Source: Polytrichum commune (lineage: Eukaryota; Streptophyta; Polytrichopsida; Polytrichales; Polytrichaceae). Taken from it: a stretch of 64,000 bases of DNA. How positions within the stretch are numbered: position 1 is the stretch's first letter; every line of letters starts with the position of its first letter. This document shows, in pieces, positions 11,701-24,306 of this stretch. The stretch spans positions 56,010,758 to 56,074,757 of the forward strand of contig OX485805.1 of assembly GCA_950295325.1 (NCBI GenBank), written 5' to 3'. Under the pieces are notes generated by a model, which was not told the origin of the DNA, did not search any database, and saw nothing but the letters and a program-made list of their open reading frames with translations. The position numbers and the translations under genes were made by a program.

Positions 11701-14049
11701 AAACCTGTAATCCCTAATTTATACCAATCATTTCCTGAATCTCAGTAAAATACTCCATCATAATAACCAACCGTCCCCTAAATGTTTTATCAAAAGTAGA
11801 GGACTAATAAATGAACTTCAGCAACCAAAGAGATTGTATAAATATATTGCAACCATATTTCTGGTGATATGTTAACCTCACCTCTAACGTACTTTAATTG
11901 AACAGATGCTAAAAACATTCCCTGATACACTACTTATTTATGTATAAATGTTACTTTCTGAACAAAACATCAAAACACAACTACTTAACAGAAAATTATA
12001 TGGTCAAGAACAAACCATATAATCAATACACATTTGTCGAGTCTCATCATACATCTCAGCATCTCCATAGACCCGATCTGCCACTGCCCGAAATAAGCAG
12101 TTCCCATCTTCAGACATATGTCTCACTTCCAGGCCTTTCACTCGCAGAAGCTCAAGTTCAAACTGCCTCTCTCTCTCCACCTGCATAAAAAACAAGATGA
12201 GGGAGGGAAATATTCACTTTGGCATGTAGATTTTCACTTATGGCATGTAAATTTTTGCAGACATCACCTTCTAGAATATGGGAGTTTGTGAAATTACACA
12301 TTCTTACAAACTTTGACAGTGTGTTTGAATGTGCAACTCATGAGATATGGTGGATTCCGCCTATGTGCAAGCTCATGTGCTCTTTCTGAAGCAATTTTAG
12401 AAGGACAGTGACATTGAAAGTATCCTCTAACTCAACATCACTTTTTGTCAAGAGTTGGTAGATTTGCATACAACACCTTCCATGTTCAGTAAGTATTTAG
12501 TGCATGCTTGGAGGTATTGTGGAGGCTTTGAGTGATGAACATTCTATATCGGTCCATCGAGGGTCAAACTTGCTTGGCATGCCAAGAGGCGCTAAAATGA
12601 CTTTGGCCCTCAATAAACCAAAATAGGTTGCTCTTCATTCAAAATTCAAACACTGCCCCTGAGCATGCACCACTAGTGGGAAGATATCCTTGGTATTATA
12701 AGCAAAACAACCAAATGAAAATCACAGGGGACCAACTCCCAACAAAATGTCCCATTAAATTGAAGGACAACTCTTTCATACATAGTATCAGTAAGGTCCC
12801 TCAATAATCAGAAGTCAACACAGAGGAATTCCAATCTCACCCCAACTTCATAGCCAGATGGACCCGCAGTCCACGAGTTTTGTTCATCCGCACTGTTGTA
12901 GCCATCCCCTTCTCCATGAGACCTTGGAGACGTCGGTATGGAATTGTTTGGTGAATTGCGTGTGCCTTTCACTGCCCTTGGTATTCTCCTGTACGTGGGA
13001 CCTCCACGCAAAGCATTTGAAGCCGAAGATCCAACCCAACCACCATTACCACCCCTTCTGAACAACGAGGTTGGCGGACAAGGAGGAGGTGGGGCAGGTG
13101 GAACCAGACCTGCAGAAACATACGAAGAACATACAACAGGCTCCGACCGTGCTGATAATTCATTCTCCTCTTGCTGTGTTTTGGGACCAAAAAAAACAGG
13201 ATCAACAGGTGCCGTAGTGGGTAAAGCATGAGCTGAAAAAATCGGTAGCACAGGTGAAAGCGTGTGACATGTTGCTGGAACTGGAATTGGCAATGGAACA
13301 GACAGAGGTATTGCAGCTGTTGATGCTGTAATCTGACTTGATGATGGATTTTGATGTCCTTGAGAAGGCAAGGATGGGCCATTTCTTCCTCCCACTTTCC
13401 TGCTACCTGAGTCGGATGACCCTGGCCTCAAAAACTCATCGGAAGGCGAGGAGGAGTCTTTTCTAATTACATCCTCAGCAGCAATAACCTCTATCTGCCC
13501 ATCTCCTCCTTCCAGAGCTGCTCCAACCACCTGGTGGCTCACATCCTCTGAAACATCCACTTCATACGTCTCAGAAATAACATCTGATGACGGTCTTTCA
13601 AATACGTAGACATGCTGCAACTGCGATAGTAGTAGTAGTTGAGCATCTTCAACGTCGTCTTTACCACCTGCCTCTGCTGTCCTGGAAGAGGGCAAAGGTA
13701 AACAAGAGCAGGAACCCTCTGTGTTGTCAACTTCTCCTCCCCTTCGTTCTTCTGATAACAACGAGCAGGAAACGGGTTTGGCACTCGAAGAATCGCCAAC
13801 TAGGGTTTGGAGCTCCTCTTCAAAGCTGTTTTTTGCGTCGATGATGATTGCAGAGTGTTCAGGGACCTCATCCCCTGTGATGGCCAGAGAGGACGAAGAC
13901 AAGGAGAGTGTAGTTGGTGATGAAAGAGATGCCTGAGGGGGCGTGGTAGACGTAGAGGCGGGAGCTGAAGATGAAGACGGTCGGGACTGTGATTGATTAT
14001 TCGACAGCCCTCCTCCTCCTCCTCCACGTTGGACGACAATTCGAGTCAT
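8778..14049 (-). CDS. OTU-domain deubiquitinase of the OTLD1/OTU6 type
   Basis: Eight exons: 14049-12841, 12180-12016, 11561-11484, 11317-11239, 10966-10821, 10694-10629, 9824-9644 and 9064-8778. All phases agree and give 736 residues. The start at 14049 gives MTRIVVQRG, matching the MTRILVQRG start of Arabidopsis OTLD1; an in-frame ATG lies 75 nt upstream. Residues 1-400 are Ser/Pro/Glu-rich and look disordered. The OTU cysteine-protease domain covers about 405-545: catalytic loop DGNCLFRAVAD (D428, C431), then FVTESFTAYCKRKR, NNLEIQAMAEMYNRPIHIYSY, and catalytic histidine H536 in NHYNSL. A conserved ALLAEGRFYSDMELTEQEIE segment and a C-terminal UBA-like helix bundle (VRMLLSMGFSYLRVMEAHSIFGD) follow. 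OTLD1 removes ubiquitin from histone H2B with a LSD1-type demethylase partner in Arabidopsis; the same role is inferred here. It is longer than the Arabidopsis protein (about 500 residues), all of it in the N-terminal tail. Confidence 0.92.
9228..9553 (+). mobile_element. MITE family A, copy 2 (intron 7 of the OTLD1-type gene)
   Basis: Same repeat as 2,838-3,199, inside the 9065-9643 intron. The terminal inverted repeats are gttatcctttaactcaa at the left and, read from the right end on the minus strand, gttatcccctaactcaa. The interior shares gagttagtcccc, gattttccattgg and gtttgaccctgaatgaacc. Boundaries are approximate. Confidence 0.7.
12418..12776 (-). mobile_element. MITE family A, copy 3 (intron 1 of the OTLD1-type gene, inverted)
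   Basis: The inverted copy of the family, inside the 12181-12840 intron. It begins with gaaagtatcctctaactcaac and ends with gaaggacaactctttcat. The interior contains gaccaactcccaacaaaa and the minus-strand version of the gtttgaccctc block. Boundaries are approximate. Confidence 0.7.
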
Positions 14050-15279
14050 CGCCCTAGGTTTCTCTTCCTCAGCAGAATTATTCTCTTCCACACAAAGAAG
14101 GCTTGGATTGAGGACGTTTCTCAACGTTTCTGGATGATCGCAAGTTGGAAAGTAGCAGCTTCTGCAGCAATTCAGTTTCAGGTTGAACCAAGATTCATAA
14201 TTAGCAACTTTGATGTGGTTGGGATTGGGTTACTTCTGCTTCCACATTCGCGGCAACATCATAGCCATTGCAATTGCAGCCCATTCCTCATGTTCTGCCC
14301 ACCTCAACCTCAACAACTGCACCAACATCACAAACAACAACCCAAAAGTCCTCTTTGCTTGCTTGGCCTCTGTTCTAGGTCATACCTTCTGGGCATCTAT
14401 CTGTAGGATAAGAAAAGGAAATTACATCCTTACTCCTTTATTTCTTTCTTTTCTCCTTCCACTTTAATTCTTTCTTTGCCACTAATTCTTCACAGCAGCA
14501 CCTTTCCACCTTCGATCCAGTATGCTCATGAACGACATGAATCGGTACTGCCAAACCTGAACCCTAGACCTCGACCAAACTTCCCAACCCACAAATCTCC
14601 TCAGCCGCCAATTCACTTCTCCTTTTTTCAGCATGCGATCCCCAATCATCCAATCGCTGTGCAAAATGATGCAACCGATATACAAAAATTTCCCAAGCAG
14701 CTGCTTCCAACGCCAGGTTTAGCAAAATATATGTGCTCGGTGCGTCAACTTATGGGTTGAAAGTTAACCCCAACCTTTTACAACTGCCTTTTCTCAGCTG
14801 CCTCCACGAAGATGTCAATTCCTCGTATTCGTCGATGCCCCAAGAACATCAAACATCAAATTCAGTACAGCCTTTACCCTCTCCGGCCGGCAAGAAGATG
14901 GAAGGGTTTCTCAAGAAAAACCTCACCCATCAATTCCACATGAAAATGGCGCTATCCCCGATGATGATGATGCACCTGAAAACCAACCCCATCGCCCATT
15001 CATCATCATAGATCTCTCATACAAAAGTGCGCTCAATCCTGATGAATTCTCAAGCATTTAATGAATGATGTTCACAAAAATGTCAGTAAAACCCTGTGCA
15101 CATACACCAAACATAAATCCCAAACACACCACCATCAATACTAACCCAACCGACCTTCACACACTATGACTTAAACATACACAAAAACACGCTTTCTTCA
15201 CAAATCATCATCATCATAGGTTACCAAACCCTCCCAACTCCGACAAAAAGAACTCCCACGATCCAATTGCCACCGAGAA
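14050..15279. other. upstream region of the OTLD1-type gene
   Basis: This should contain the 5' UTR and promoter of the minus-strand OTLD1-type gene. The sequence is C/A-rich on the plus strand. Several open frames overlap here on both strands, but none has domain similarity, and base composition alone explains them. Confidence 0.4.
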
Positions 15280-15372
15280 TCCACATCACCAAAATCTTTC
15301 ACACACAATCCACATCACCAAAATCTTTCACACACAATCCACATCACCAAAATCTTTCACACACAATCCACA
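15280..15372. repeat. 29-bp tandem repeat, three copies
   Basis: Three exact consecutive copies of a 29-bp unit starting tccacatcaccaaaatcttt begin at 15280, 15309 and 15338. A partial fourth (tccaca) ends at 15372. Confidence 0.95.
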
Positions 15373-15889
15373 ACCGGTGACACCATTCCATCCCCACCGC
15401 ATGGCCTGTTACACATGAAAGATTTCTGGCCATTCTGCTACAGAACCTTACCCCAAACCCAAAAAAAACCTCCACCCAAAATTTCACCGGAAACAAAGAA
15501 CCGCCATGTGAGGGATTGGATCCAAAGAACACATGAAAAGGTAACCCCATGCCATGAAAAAATTCAGTGCAGGGCTGGCAACATGGAGGCTCTTTCAGGT
15601 TTACGACATGCGGTTGAAACAGTGGTGAGAGCGATTGAAGGAGTAGGCATCGGAAGCACTTGCCCTTGTGATATATCGATAGATGGAAAATTTTGAGGGT
15701 CGAAGGGTAATCGGTGCGGCGAAGGCAGTCTCGTGCGGTGGCATGAAAGGGAGGGCGAGAAAGCGAGACAGCAAAACCCAAGGCCAGCGAACAAGGAAGG
15801 AAGGCACGAAGAGCCTTTCACCTTGTGGATTTTGTTTCCTGCCCTGTGCCCTGCCCACTGCCCGGTGTCCCCCGGGCAGCAACCACGGG

Positions 15890-16060
15890 CTGCCCTCCAC
15901 AGGTGGGGGTTCATACATGCGGTAGATATCCATGTGATGCGGGTATCTAGGAGAAACTGGGTATCTATTGGATATGCAGACGGGTATAAACTCTGGGCTA
16001 GGGATTGGTGGTGTCTGTTTAAACTCATCCATTGGCAAGGAGAAAACCCCGTGAACAATT
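15890..16060 (+). repeat. dispersed repeat B, copy 1
   Basis: Contains gatatccatgtgatgcgggtatcta, then ggatatgcagacgggtataaactc and ctagggattggtggtgtct followed by aactcatccattgg. The middle part recurs near 25,153-25,232 and the right part recurs inverted at 57,640-57,715. No coding potential or termini were recognised. Confidence 0.55.
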
Positions 16061-16322
16061 TTATAGTATGAAAACAATTGTTTTTTGATTAATTTATTTT
16101 GGAAATTCCATTAGAAACCCCAAAGATTTGAGTTGGAATGAATCAGCCCTCAACCTTGTAGGAGATTTGTTGGCTCTGTCTGTAGGACAGAGGCTATGCA
16201 TCAACTTCTTCGTTTCAACAACAAATTTCCTAACCACTTTGCGTTCACACTTGGACGTTACTTGTTCGTGTTATTTTTGGTCCACTTTATTTAATGTGGA
16301 TGTTAACTATAATTATATATGT

Positions 16323-16346
16323 GTATGTATGTATGTATGTATGTAT
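16323..16346. repeat. (GTAT)6 microsatellite
   Basis: Six exact consecutive GTAT units. Confidence 0.95.
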
Positions 16347-16803
16347 AGAACTATATTTGCTCCCTAAAATGCATTGAAAGAAATCTAGTTAATTATAGTT
16401 ATTTCGGCAGTTCTTGATTATTTATTCTAAAAAATTCGGGTGATATCAAAATCCTTGACCTGCATTTGAGAAGAAGGTGCACAAAATCCAAAAAAGGTTT
16501 GGTATAGTAAATAGCCATGGATTGGCATGAGCAAAGTGGACAACTATAATTGTAGTCTTTCATAGTAAAGGACAGAGCCTCACGGTTCTACTGTTTTCTT
16601 GTTTTCACTTAGAGCCCCTTTCATCCACGATGGATGAGTTTACATAGACACCATATTTCCTTAACCTAAACTTTGACCCACTTGGAACTACAGGTTGCCC
16701 TCCTAAGGTGGGGTTCAACGCAACCCCTACTCATAATAATGTTGTGTGAGTGTTTTGCTTCAACCCATGTATTAATAACAATTTGTATATGGGAAGAAGA
16801 AGA

Positions 16804-16830
16804 ACTCCGGCCCCTTTTAGGGGCCGGAGT
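16804..16830. repeat. perfect GC-rich hairpin
   Basis: An 11-bp perfect inverted repeat, actccggcccc and ggggccggagt, separated by the 5-nt loop tttta. It stands out in AT-rich DNA. No gene ends nearby, so a terminator role is unlikely; it may be part of a repeat. Confidence 0.7.
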
Positions 16831-19800
16831 GAGTAGAGTGTATGTTCGTAAGACATCCTAAGCCATACCCCATGGTAATGGCGTTGGATGTAATCAAATG
16901 TATATGGGTATAAAATATCCAACATGGTGAACCACTATAAAAGTTCATGGTATCACATGTACACCCTGGATATTTCATGAATATTTCTAAAACCATGATC
17001 CGTTGGGTATTAAAATTTAGTCTTCTTTAAATACTTTGTTCACTTGTATATGAACATAGCAACACTTCCACAACATTCAACAAAATATTTGACTAAAATC
17101 AAATAAATAAGGAGTCTAAATTTAAAATTTGAATTTATTGATAATGATCAATGACAAGTTAATTAGAAAATTAATAATAGAAGCCCCAAAACATTATAGT
17201 AAACAAGAAGGGGTCTAGGGCATTACTAATGCCCAAAATATTCTTGGCTTCAAGTAAAAGAACAAATATTAATAAGAAAAAAGAAGTAGTAAAGTTTACT
17301 ACAAATTTCACAATAGGTTATTATCACAAGTTTAATCTCCAAGAGCATTGAGAGGTCTCCCCATCTATACCACTGGAAAAAAATACACTCAACAAAATAT
17401 ATTAAATGAAAGCACATGTGAAGAGTACAATTTTGAGAAACCACTCTCAATGGATAAGGATTTGACTGAGGATGATGACTATCATAATTTTAGGAAACCA
17501 TGTGAGATAAAAAAAAAATAAGGTCAATTTAAATTGTTTAGGGTGAAATTTATAATATCATTAGATCTACCATAGCATTGGAAATATGTCCCCTACAATA
17601 TTATATGTAAAATAGGGCGGTGAATAATTTCCTTTATTTTAATAATCACTAGAAGAAGAAAAAACAAGGTCATGGACATAGGATCCCCCTAAAAGTGTGT
17701 AGTAGGATCAATAAAATAATTATGACTTTGGCTTATATGGATGAAGAAGTGTGTAGTTTTTTGTCCAAATTTGAATCAAACACGTTAGTATAGAGGGAAA
17801 TGTCGTGGGATTTTTTGGGGGGAAGGAATGTGTTGGCGCTCCTCAACGGCCGTTGGGTTTTGCAATGCCTTTGAACACGAGGGACCTTGTTGGATGCTTA
17901 AAGCATGACAACCTCCACCATCACCCTCAACCATAACCTGCGACCAATTTTAGTTTTGTCACAACCTTGGTCCTCGTCAAGTCACACTTTTTCTAAGCAT
18001 TCTCTAGTGTGTTCTTTCATGCATATTGATGGTGCAGAGTGGCCACTTCCTTTGCAATGTTTTTCGCATGTATTGGTTTAGGATTTAGCTTTCATGGTTC
18101 GTCTCTTCTTTGTTGGTTTTGTAATTACGAGTTATTTTTGGGGTTTTGAGTAGGGTCTTGCAAGGTTTGAATTCAGGGTTACAGTTTGGCATGGGAAGAT
18201 CAAGGTGTATACACTCGCTGAATATTAAGGTGTGTACACTCATTAAAGTAAATGTTTTGTATTTAGCTTTCTTGTATTTAAATGAAACCTTGTTTTTTTG
18301 GAGTAGGTAGTTGTGCAAAATTTCATGTCTTGTCAGAACTTATTATATTTCTTGTGTTCTATCCGTGCTTATAAGTTGTTTATTTCAACTTGTATATTTT
18401 GTTATCTCCATGTTTATTGGTAACCTTTTAACTAGTATCCAAATGCTATTGGTTGTGTTTTGAATGATATTGTGAATGGTTTAATATTTATATTACTAAT
18501 TGAAACCAAATGAATGACAATTTGAATGGTATGGAATGTTTGTTGCTCACATAGTCGGTTTCACAATGCTATAGTATTTTGTCCACTATTTGGTACTTGT
18601 GTAATTTATATAAAAAAAACAAATTATGCCAAAACGTAGCCTCTCTAAATAAGTACAAATAAATGTAGGGTGTTAAAAAATACGTAAAAGTTTTTTTTTT
18701 TATCTACAAAAAGGGAGGGAAAATATATTGAGAGTTGCATAAATATCCTCTCATTAAATACCCCATTATCGCACGTGGTTATAAAATGTGATCCAAAGTG
18801 TGATCGCCCTAAGGGATTTGGGAAGTACGACTTCTTTCATAAAATCTCAAACACAAGTTGTGCATTGAAATGAAACGAAACAAGTTTGATTTTAAAGTTC
18901 AGGAAGCCAAAAAAGCTAATGGGAATGAAAGAACATCAACATGGTTTCAAACCAACTAATTCTCTAGAGTTGCAAAATGCAGTAGTTTTCGAGAAAGAGG
19001 CTAATATCAACGTCTTGGTCTAATTGAAAGATAGACTTGAGGCTTCATATAACTACGTTCTCAATTAGTGATGGAAACTTATCTATGTTGGGCCTGTATA
19101 GAGGACTTTCCCACATGAAATTGCAATGTACAATAAACCAAAAAATAAAGTATAATCCAAAAACATACATAAATTCTAGACTATATACTTCTACTAGTTT
19201 AGCCAAAAATCGGGAGGGCTCCCAATGGCTATGTATTCCTTAATCAACCACCATCTCTAGAGCCTCTTTACAATTTTCTTGCCTCCTTTGTGGAAGAAGC
19301 ATAGGTCTAGAAGAGCTCCTTGTGTCTTGGTAGTTGTTACTGGCTCCTCTATAGAGTTGGCTAACTTTAGTTTGGGCAAAACCTTGAGGTGTGGGAAGCA
19401 ATGAAAACTGAGAAAATGATGATTTGGTTGAACCTACAAATTAGAGAAAACAAAAAGATGTGAGCTTCTATTTGTATAACAACGAAGCCAATAAAATTGG
19501 AAAGAAAAAAATTACTAAATGAAAGGTCAAACTGCCTCCCAAAAGATGTGGGCGTTGTCTAACACGCATCCTCTTGCATTGTGGCGAAGACAAATCCACT
19601 GCAATTATTTGCCTTAGGCAATAAGCAACATAGGAGTTACACTTTGATAGCTTGTTGGGTCCCAAGTCCATGCACCCTAAATGTGGCTCACATCAGACTT
19701 CACGAGAGGAGGTCGTTTGGATATTCCCGAGTATGGAACCCTAGGATTGTCCGGAATCATTATATTCACCCATTGTTGAAACACTGACCCCAAGTTGTAA

Positions 19801-20189
19801 AAGGCATATCACTGCAAATAACCAAAGGAAGACACTCTTTGATGTTGCATGCATCATGAAGGTTGTTGTCATCGTTAGTTTAAATTTCAAAACAAGTCCA
19901 AGAGCATAATCAGATCGTATATTCTACATAAATGGCGAGTGTGCATGCATATGAATTAGGGTACCTCCTGATGCCACGACAAAACCAAATGCCTGGAAAA
20001 TAATTTGTAGGCATTTACATTGGGAGACCTCCCAAAGGACAAATATTTTAAATAAAACCTCCCACAAAGAAATTGAAGGTGAAAAAACTTACATTCCATT
20101 TCGTTGAATGTATGCCACCCATTTTTTAGGTCGAGGTTTTTCACGATCGACCCAAATTGGTCTTTCTTGTGTGACATCCTTGTGTGACA
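16831..20189. other. gene-free AT-rich stretch
   Basis: No coding region was recognised. It holds a copy of the atcgcacgtggttat repeat at 18,767-18,815 (see 23,959-24,306) and simple A- or T-runs. Confidence 0.4.
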
Positions 20190-20948
20190 TCCTCAAAGAA
20201 GGTAGGCCTCACATCTTTGTCATGGATTTTCAAGTTCAATGCTTTGGACATTTACATCACTCTCTTTGTATAATGACCACACTACTGTAAGCCTTGATAT
20301 CATCCTAGTTGGCAAAATTTGAGTCGTTCATCACTTCCCTCATCGCCTCTACTATGTGTTTTCCTCCAAATATACGGTGGTTCCAAATGGTTGTAGATGG
20401 CCTAGTTGATAGTCTATAGTTTTTTTAGGAGATGTCTTCGGATTTTTTGCATATGCAATAAGTTTTCCAAGGTAGATTCCTTTGAATTATTTGGAGCTTT
20501 GTATCATTGGTTGATCCCCTACTTTGCCTCTCAAGTGTCCCTCGAGGTGTCCCTGAGGGTGTTCTCCCATGTGTATTGCTACTTGAGATTGGGAGTTCTC
20601 TTAATCCTTGCTTGGATTTCCTTCTTGCCTTTTTTTGCGTTGGTGTAGGTACAAGGGCTTTCAGATCATTAATCATGGAGCAAAATCTCCCTCCAATAAT
20701 GTTTCCACCTTTTTGTCCCTTGGGTCCTTTCATTCTTTAAAGAATTCCTCCAATGGATTTTTTAAAGTTTCGGTCTCTACATTTCCGCGCGCTTGATTGG
20801 CTTGTTCATCTTCTCCATTGAAATTACAAATTGAATTTTCCCCCACTCCCTCTTTGTTCAATGCAACGCTATGAGACATTTGAATTTCACTATCATTGTA
20901 GCTAGTGTATTCATTGTCACTACTTGTAATGTCCTTCATGTTGAACAT
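20190..20948 (-). pseudogene. decayed ORF, family not recognised
   Basis: On the minus strand, 20948-20730 encodes 72 residues starting MFNMKDITSSDNEY. It ends in a TGA that overlaps the ATG of a second frame, 20733-20425 (102 residues, MKGPKGQKGGNIIGGRFC). A +1 shift would join them. The second frame continues past TAA and TAG stops to about 20,190 with coding-like sequence (IFGGKHIVEAMREVMNDSNFAN). This looks like a frameshifted remnant of one protein gene. I cannot name the family; a transposon-related source is possible given the setting. Confidence 0.35.
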
Positions 20949-21539
20949 TTTCTTGCTCCTCTCTTGGAACTTAGTATGTCCATTTGACCGTTTTATGTCT
21001 CTCTACCTTGCAACGAGCTAATAAAAGAATATTTTTTTGCCAAGAAGTTGAACTCAATTGAACTCTTGCCAACAAAAGGAAGTTGATTACACTATGTAAC
21101 ACATTCTTTTCATCTCATGATATTTGTAACTCCCACGGGCACATATCACAAGACCATTATCATTATTGCAAAAAAACATTGGTAGGCATGATATTATTGT
21201 ACATGTGATTAACAAGCCTAATTGTATGTGAATTTGATACGCCGACAATGTATTTATTACCATGATGTTTCCTAACAAATAACCATGCCTTGCATGGGAA
21301 AGCCTCTTGATGCTATCATATCTTGTTGACGTGTTATTAGTGCTAGGCCTTAAATCAACGTCTCCTAAGAATGACAATTTATTTGTATATCATAAATAAT
21401 TCATGTTGTTTTTATACCGATGTGTTTATGCACAAATTAATCAATTTTGGTTCAAAGATTGGGAGCCAGCCTAATTCTAATATAAGAGTGTGGTATTTGA
21501 AAAATACTAATAAATTTAAATTTATGTAAGTTGCATGCC

Positions 21540-23130
21540 TCTAAATCTTTCAAAATTCAAAGTATCTCTCAGTCGATCGTAAGTCGCCTTCGGAACAATG
21601 TCTTCGTAAAGGAGGTTTCAATTTTTCAAAATGCTCAGAATGGGAACACTACAAGGACCTCTAAGACATGAGCATCAAAGAAAGTGAAGAGAGGGAGAAT
21701 CTTTAGAAGTTGAAAAAACACAACAATCACCAACGTTCATGTTGTAATCTATACTATGTATGATGCCACGAGTCCAAAATGAATATGCACAAGGTTCTAG
21801 CAATCATCCATGATGGAATGAATACCAACAAAACAATTATTCTTTGTTTGTGGGTGACAACAAAAGTTATTGCGGGATTGTTCCACTTACTTATAAGCCT
21901 CACTGGCATGGTCACAATGATGGTGTATACACTCATTACACAATTGATTTGTGACCTAAAGATTCAAGCTTTACAATATCATCTTTGGCAAGGTGCCTTC
22001 GTGCATTGGAACAACCTACCGTACGAAATTCTAGGAAGTTATTTGACGAACCGCCATTAAACAATTATTTTGAATAAAAACTTTATGGGACAAATATAGG
22101 TGAGCATTTATCTATTTATTTTGGTAAAAAATATTTTTTTCAGACTTGAGCATCAGAAGACCTTGCGATGCATTGCGTTGGACCTAGATGTAGTCACCGT
22201 AATTAAGTTATGCTACAAATCGCGTGTATTGATTGAGAGGACTCCTGATGCAAACCACACCATTCTCTTTTTCAATATATTTACATTATGACCTTTAGAT
22301 GCCATTATTCAATTCTACAAGCAACTAATGGTCTCGATGTTGTCCAACCTCTACCAAGAAATTTATATTTATAACTGGACAATTTAGCTAGGCACAATAA
22401 AAAAAATCGGTACGTTATGGCATTTTATCCATGTTTCCCAAGATATACAAGTAGCACTCATGAAGACATAGATGGATATTTCAATTATTTGTCCAAAAAG
22501 CTCAAAACAACAAACACACTTGTTATTGTTGACCTCATGAAAACCTTCATGGAATCACAATTCATTTTATTTATTCCATATTTAAATCAAGAGGTTGATG
22601 ATTTCAAATATTTCATTAAAGGTTATGCTAAGGGATTGAAGGAAATGCATATTTTCATGTTCTTCATGGACAATGATGAATAATTTGTATTTCAATGCAA
22701 TGTTTTTGCACTTGTGAAACAATTTAATTCGCATGTGGGAGAACAATGGTTGCAGTCGCCCACTCATTCCCAAAGGCATACCACCCGCTTTCCAAATTAG
22801 GCCTCCTTGGGGCCATTTTTTTGTGAACATTATAGAAACAAGGAAATGACTGTTGAAGATGCTCATGATGCAAACCAAAAAAAAGATGGGATTTATTGCG
22901 GTATAAGGAAGTACATGGAAATTTAGGAAAGCAATTGTTTGGAAAATGATATTTACCGTGAAAAAATGAAGAATTACATCACCTACTAGAAAAATGTTGT
23001 TGAGGAATTAGATAATCCATTTTCCCCCGACACCTTGCAAGCTACAAGTCAATTTTTGGCCATCAACAACATATACCATGACAAATGCAAGCATGTTCAA
23101 CGCAATTTAAGAGGATATGACACCAAATGA
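21540..23130 (+). pseudogene. decayed DUF7869-type repetitive gene
   Basis: Two conserved blocks survive. Frame 21779-22060 reads KVLAIIHDGMN, then TKVIAGLFHLLISLTGMVT; plant DUF7869 proteins have a matching IIHDKMDHAKT with GLMKLPVSVTGM. Frame 22417-22683 reads THEDIDGYFNYLSKKL followed by a VDDFKYFIKGY segment, comparable to HTHDDIDALFGRWS and the DFKAFI region. The second frame stays open to about 23,130 apart from internal stops (TAA at 22681, TAG at 22799, 22924 and 22987), so it is dead. These genes occur in many copies in moss and other plant genomes and are thought to be transposon-derived. The family call rests on remembered motifs. Confidence 0.5.
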
Positions 23131-23958
23131 TGATTCAAGAGATCCCTTTTGTGGAATTGCACAAGACAAACCCATAGAATCCTACAATCCTTATGGAGAT
23201 GTTCTTTTAAGTGATTTTTGTTCTTGTTATGCAATTAGATAGAAATCATTATCACTATGGGTCAATTTCAAATTAGATGTTGGAGGCCTAGCAAAGGAAA
23301 AAAATGCCAAACCTCGAACATTACAGAGGAGCTTGGGATGGTAAGTGGGAGTGCGATCTAACTTCCACACAAATAATGTAGATACAACGTATCTATGTGC
23401 TTTGTTCCAATAAAGCTAGGATTAATAAAAATGACACTTCTCTTGGGCAAATATAAAAATCCGAGAAGAAACACATCCATCAAAATATAGAATTGGTGAA
23501 CTCCTCTAGCCAACTAGCATAGGGAAAATATTAGGACCATTCCCGATGGTTTTCCATATAAAATTTCAGTTTCAACTTCATGAAGCCATTTGGGATTACC
23601 TTTTTTCTTATAAGTCACATAAGTCTTATGGCTAACTAATACATGGTAATCATTTGACAAATTTTAACTTATGTTTCAAGGTATCAATATTCTTGTTTAT
23701 GTTTTAATGACCGATGTTATGGACAATTTTCAATTGAAAAATGCATTTCCCCCCCCCCATCGTACATCGGGAGTGCTCCCGATATTTTGTTGTCCATATG
23801 TAGACTTTTATTTTATGTTGTGTTATTGTACACATTGACAAGCATGTCTTATGTCTTAATCCTTAGAGTGTTATATTTATATACTTTTTTCTTGAACTCT
23901 CTTGAAGCATATCGTATAGTCTAATGCCCAGGGGGTGCACTTCATTATCAAGTTGAAC

Positions 23959-24306
23959 ACCACGTGCGATAAAAAATTAAAAATAAATAAATAAAATAAC
24001 TTTCACATAAAGCATCACCAAAATGGGCCAAAATTTTATCAATTGTTTTTCATGAGTAGATATCCATGGTATCTATTACATAGTAAATAAAGGTAACCAA
24101 ATTTGATGATTTTTTAAAATAAAACATACCGTTTCTAACTAGAATGGCACATAATTGAATTAAAAAAATACTTAAAATTTGAAGATGACTTAAAATTTCA
24201 AAAATATATTATCAATGGTTATGCATATGTAGAAAAATATATATCATACTTTTTAAAATTATCTATGGCATATAATATAGGGTAGCAAACTTTTATCGCA
24301 CGTGGT
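23959..24306. repeat. AT-rich segment bounded by 16-bp inverted repeats containing a G-box
   Basis: accacgtgcgataaaa at 23959-23974 is repeated exactly, inverted, at 24291-24306. The right copy and its outer flank (cgcacgtggttat followed by gatcgccct) recur at 18,767-18,815. The inverted repeats may therefore lie inside a larger repeat rather than mark its ends. No target-site duplication was found. Confidence 0.5.

Noticed and set aside
12938..13936. Several plus-strand frames over OTLD1-type exon 1
   Set aside because: They are antisense to a well-supported exon and have only low-complexity content.
15344..16077. Overlapping long frames on both strands (145-164 residues)
   Set aside because: No domain, no splice context, and they span tandem repeats and dispersed repeat B.
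22417..22683. 88-residue frame as a stand-alone gene
   Set aside because: The same frame continues with similar content after its stop, so it is part of a decayed larger gene.
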